6,119 bases of DNA from Rhodospirillales bacterium (lineage in GTDB: Bacteria; Pseudomonadota; Alphaproteobacteria; Rhodospirillales; Defluviicoccaceae). A program made the position numbers and the translations under genes. This document shows positions 4,718 through 6,119 of the stretch, in pieces. The stretch is from positions 1-6,119 of the forward strand of contig JAHCKI010000157.1 in the NCBI GenBank assembly GCA_026125865.1, read 5' to 3'. Positions within the stretch are counted from its first letter, which is position 1; each line of letters starts with the position of its first letter. The notes under the pieces are model-generated. The model was not told the DNA's origin and did no database searches. It saw only the letters and a program-made list of their open reading frames with translations.

Positions 4718-5674
4718 GTTCAGCCAGTGCTGGTTGGCGCCGCTTGGAGCGGTGCCGTCGATCTGGTGGCCAAGGTTGCTCGACCCGCCACCTCCGTCGC
4801 GGTGCCGGCCATGACCGGCACCTACCTGATCAAGGCCGTCGACCTCGGTGGACGGGAGAGCGAGCACGCCGCGCTGATCGTCACCTCGGCAACGGCGGTG
4901 CTGGGGCGCAACGTTGTCGAGACCATCACTGAGCATCCGGCCTTTGCCGGCGACTTGGAGAACTGTGCTGTCGCCAACGACCGCCTCAAGTTGGCCGGCG
5001 CTGACACCTTGGGCGACTGGCCGCAGCTCTCCGACATCGATGCCATTGGCTTCGGTATCGCCGGCATTGCCCCCGAGGGCACTTACACCTTCACCGGCGT
5101 GCTGGACCTGGGTGCCGTCTACACCAGCCGGCTCACTGCCGTGCTCAAGGTTTCCGGTGAGAACGTTGCCAACATCGTCAAAGCGTGGAGCGAACTCAAG
5201 ACTGTCGAGCGTCTCTCGGGAACCGAACCCGGACAGTACGACGCTTGGCTCGAAGTCCGCACCACCAACAACGATCCCGCGGGGACTCCGGTATGGTCCG
5301 ACTGGCGGCCGTTCGTCATTGGCGACACCACCGCCAGGGCGTTCCAGTGGCGAGCGCAACTGCGCAGCTTCAATCCGGCGGTGACTCCCTTGGTCGACGC
5401 CCTTTCCGTCACCGTCGACATGCCCGACCGTGTTGATGGCGCCAACGACATCGCCTGTCCGGCCGAAGGGCTGACCGTCACATTCACGCCCGCGTTCCGG
5501 GCAACCCCCGCGATCGCCGTCTCCGGCCAGGCCATGGCCACCGGCGACGTGTTCGAGATCACCGGCCAGTCGCCAATGGGATTCACCGTCACCTTCAAGA
5601 ACTCCGCCGGCGCCGGTGTCGCCCGCACCTTCGACTGGGTGGCGCGCGGTTACGGCTATCAACAGGCAGCGTAA
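4433..5674 (+). CDS. Chimeric protein: Cas4 N-terminus fused to TipJ-like phage tail protein C-terminus
   Basis: This single 413-residue frame joins two unrelated families. Residues 1 to about 95 match the N-terminus of Cas4 from type I-G Cas4-Cas1 fusions: a proline-rich leader (9-28), MVNEYQYCPRLAYLQWVQGE (31-50) with iron-sulphur ligand C38, then DGRFKHRRVDRASG with H64 of nuclease motif I. From about residue 97 the sequence is a phage tail-tip/host-specificity protein (TipJ-like): AVDLVAKVARPATSVAVPA, TGTYLIKAVDLGG, LDLGAVYTSRLTA, SDWRPFVIGD and a C-terminal beta domain ending FDWVARGYGYQQAA. The GTG at 4433 has AGGAGG five bases upstream. The Asp and Glu-x-Lys catalytic motifs, the C-terminal cysteines and all of Cas1 are gone, so no Cas4 nuclease activity is expected. 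A tail-fibre-like gene follows 9 bp later. Real recombination or assembly chimera are both possible. Confidence 0.8.
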   Translation: MEGANRGPEQPELPLPAPPLPPDMPPLPASMVNEYQYCPRLAYLQWVQGEWADTADTLDGRFKHRRVDRASGTLPTADDLGEDERLHVRSLTLASVQPVLVGAAWSGAVDLVAKVARPATSVAVPAMTGTYLIKAVDLGGRESEHAALIVTSATAVLGRNVVETITEHPAFAGDLENCAVANDRLKLAGADTLGDWPQLSDIDAIGFGIAGIAPEGTYTFTGVLDLGAVYTSRLTAVLKVSGENVANIVKAWSELKTVERLSGTEPGQYDAWLEVRTTNNDPAGTPVWSDWRPFVIGDTTARAFQWRAQLRSFNPAVTPLVDALSVTVDMPDRVDGANDIACPAEGLTVTFTPAFRATPAIAVSGQAMATGDVFEITGQSPMGFTVTFKNSAGAGVARTFDWVARGYGYQQAA

Positions 5675-5683
5675 GGAAACACG

Positions 5684-6119
5684 ATGAGTCAGTACAACCC
5701 CAAGGCCTTCGTCGACACCGAGAGCGGGACGCAGCTGGTTCAACGGCTCAACAGCGCCTTTGCCGCCGTGCTGTCGGGCCACAAGGGGGCGTCGCCGCCC
5801 ACATACGCCGAAGCCGGCACGACATGGATTGACGACAGCGCCACACCGTGGTTGCTGAAGCGCTACGACGGTTCCGACTGGATCATCGAGGGCGCGATCG
5901 ATCCGGCCACCAATTCGTTTGCCCCCTACAAGGACGGCGCCCCTTTTGGCTCCCTGGCCGAGCAGGATGCCGACGATGTCGCCATCACCGGCGGCAGCGT
6001 CTCGGGGATTGATCCGCTGGCTGTTGCTGATGGTGGCACCGGCGCCGCCGACGCCGCCTCGGCACGTAGCAGTCTGGGTCTGGTCATCGGCTCGGACGTA
6101 CTGGCGCCCAACGGCGACG
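5684..6119 (+). CDS. Phage tail-fibre-like protein, 3' end beyond window
   Basis: The frame is open from the ATG at 5684 to the right edge (145 codons, partial). The start is preceded by AAGGAA at a 5-nt spacing and lies 9 bp after the stop of the chimeric tail gene, so the two are probably co-transcribed. The opening MSQYNPKAFVDTESGTQLVQRLNSAFAAVLSG and the WLLKRYDGSDWIIEGAIDPATN segment are typical of phage proteins encoded just after the tail-tip gene. IDPLAVADGGTGAADAASAR (109-128) followed by SSLGLVIGSDVLA is the GGTGA-x(n)-AR-x-x-LGL linker common in tail fibres and structural repeats. The full protein probably has a receptor-binding or head-fibre tip beyond the window. The phage structural origin is clear, the exact role inferred. 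Confidence 0.8.
   Translation, partial: MSQYNPKAFVDTESGTQLVQRLNSAFAAVLSGHKGASPPTYAEAGTTWIDDSATPWLLKRYDGSDWIIEGAIDPATNSFAPYKDGAPFGSLAEQDADDVAITGGSVSGIDPLAVADGGTGAADAASARSSLGLVIGSDVLAPNGD

Noticed and set aside
4490..5782. Minus-strand frame of 430 codons
   Set aside because: It is antisense to the cas4-tail chimera; the plus frame has recognisable families, a strong ribosome binding site and a correctly spaced downstream gene.

Overview
The window is GC-rich DNA, probably from an alphaproteobacterium. The support is family resemblance rather than a marker gene: a TipJ-like alphaproteobacterial tail protein, an N-terminal Cas4 segment like that of proteobacterial type I-G (formerly I-U) Cas4-Cas1 fusions, and a tRNA-Val(GAC)-like 3' half. 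It splits into two unlike halves around a non-coding junction at 3866-4432.

Left half (1-3865): every gene runs leftward, and most belong to toxin-antitoxin-type modules. Read in transcription order from the junction: (i) a DUF4160/DUF2442 pair with a 14-bp palindrome upstream; (ii) a RelE/HigB-type toxin that has lost its N-terminal half, followed by its intact NadS/HigA-type HTH antitoxin; (iii) a HEPN-MNT pair of the HI0074/HI0073 type with complete RX4HXY and GSX10DXD motifs and a 4-bp overlap; (iv) a HEAT-repeat protein with an N-terminal QLDLF peptide that matches the sliding-clamp binding consensus; (v) a HigB/HigA-type pair with its own promoter and operator-like repeat, running into the left edge. 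This looks like accessory or defence-island cargo.

Junction (3866-4432): no believable gene. It carries the 3' half of a tRNA-Val (anticodon loop to CCA), with no 5' half. This is the usual footprint of an integrase that crosses over in the anticodon loop. To its left lie copies of AACGTC spaced 10 bp apart. Copies of ACATCCGCG lie on both sides. The arrangement resembles an integrase attachment site, possibly attP-like or a junction between tandem elements. To the right lie a near-ideal CRP/FNR-family palindrome and a second small inverted repeat, ahead of the rightward genes.

Right half (4433-6119): two rightward genes. The first is a chimera. About 95 residues of the N-terminus of a Cas4 (as in Cas4-Cas1 fusions), with its own strong ribosome binding site, join in frame to the C-terminal part of a TipJ-like phage tail protein. 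The second is a phage tail-fibre-like gene that runs off the right edge. Cas4 loses its catalytic core and C-terminal cysteines, and no Cas1, Cas2 or CRISPR array is present. The join is either a real recombination between a CRISPR-Cas adaptation locus and a prophage, or an assembly chimera; read data would decide.
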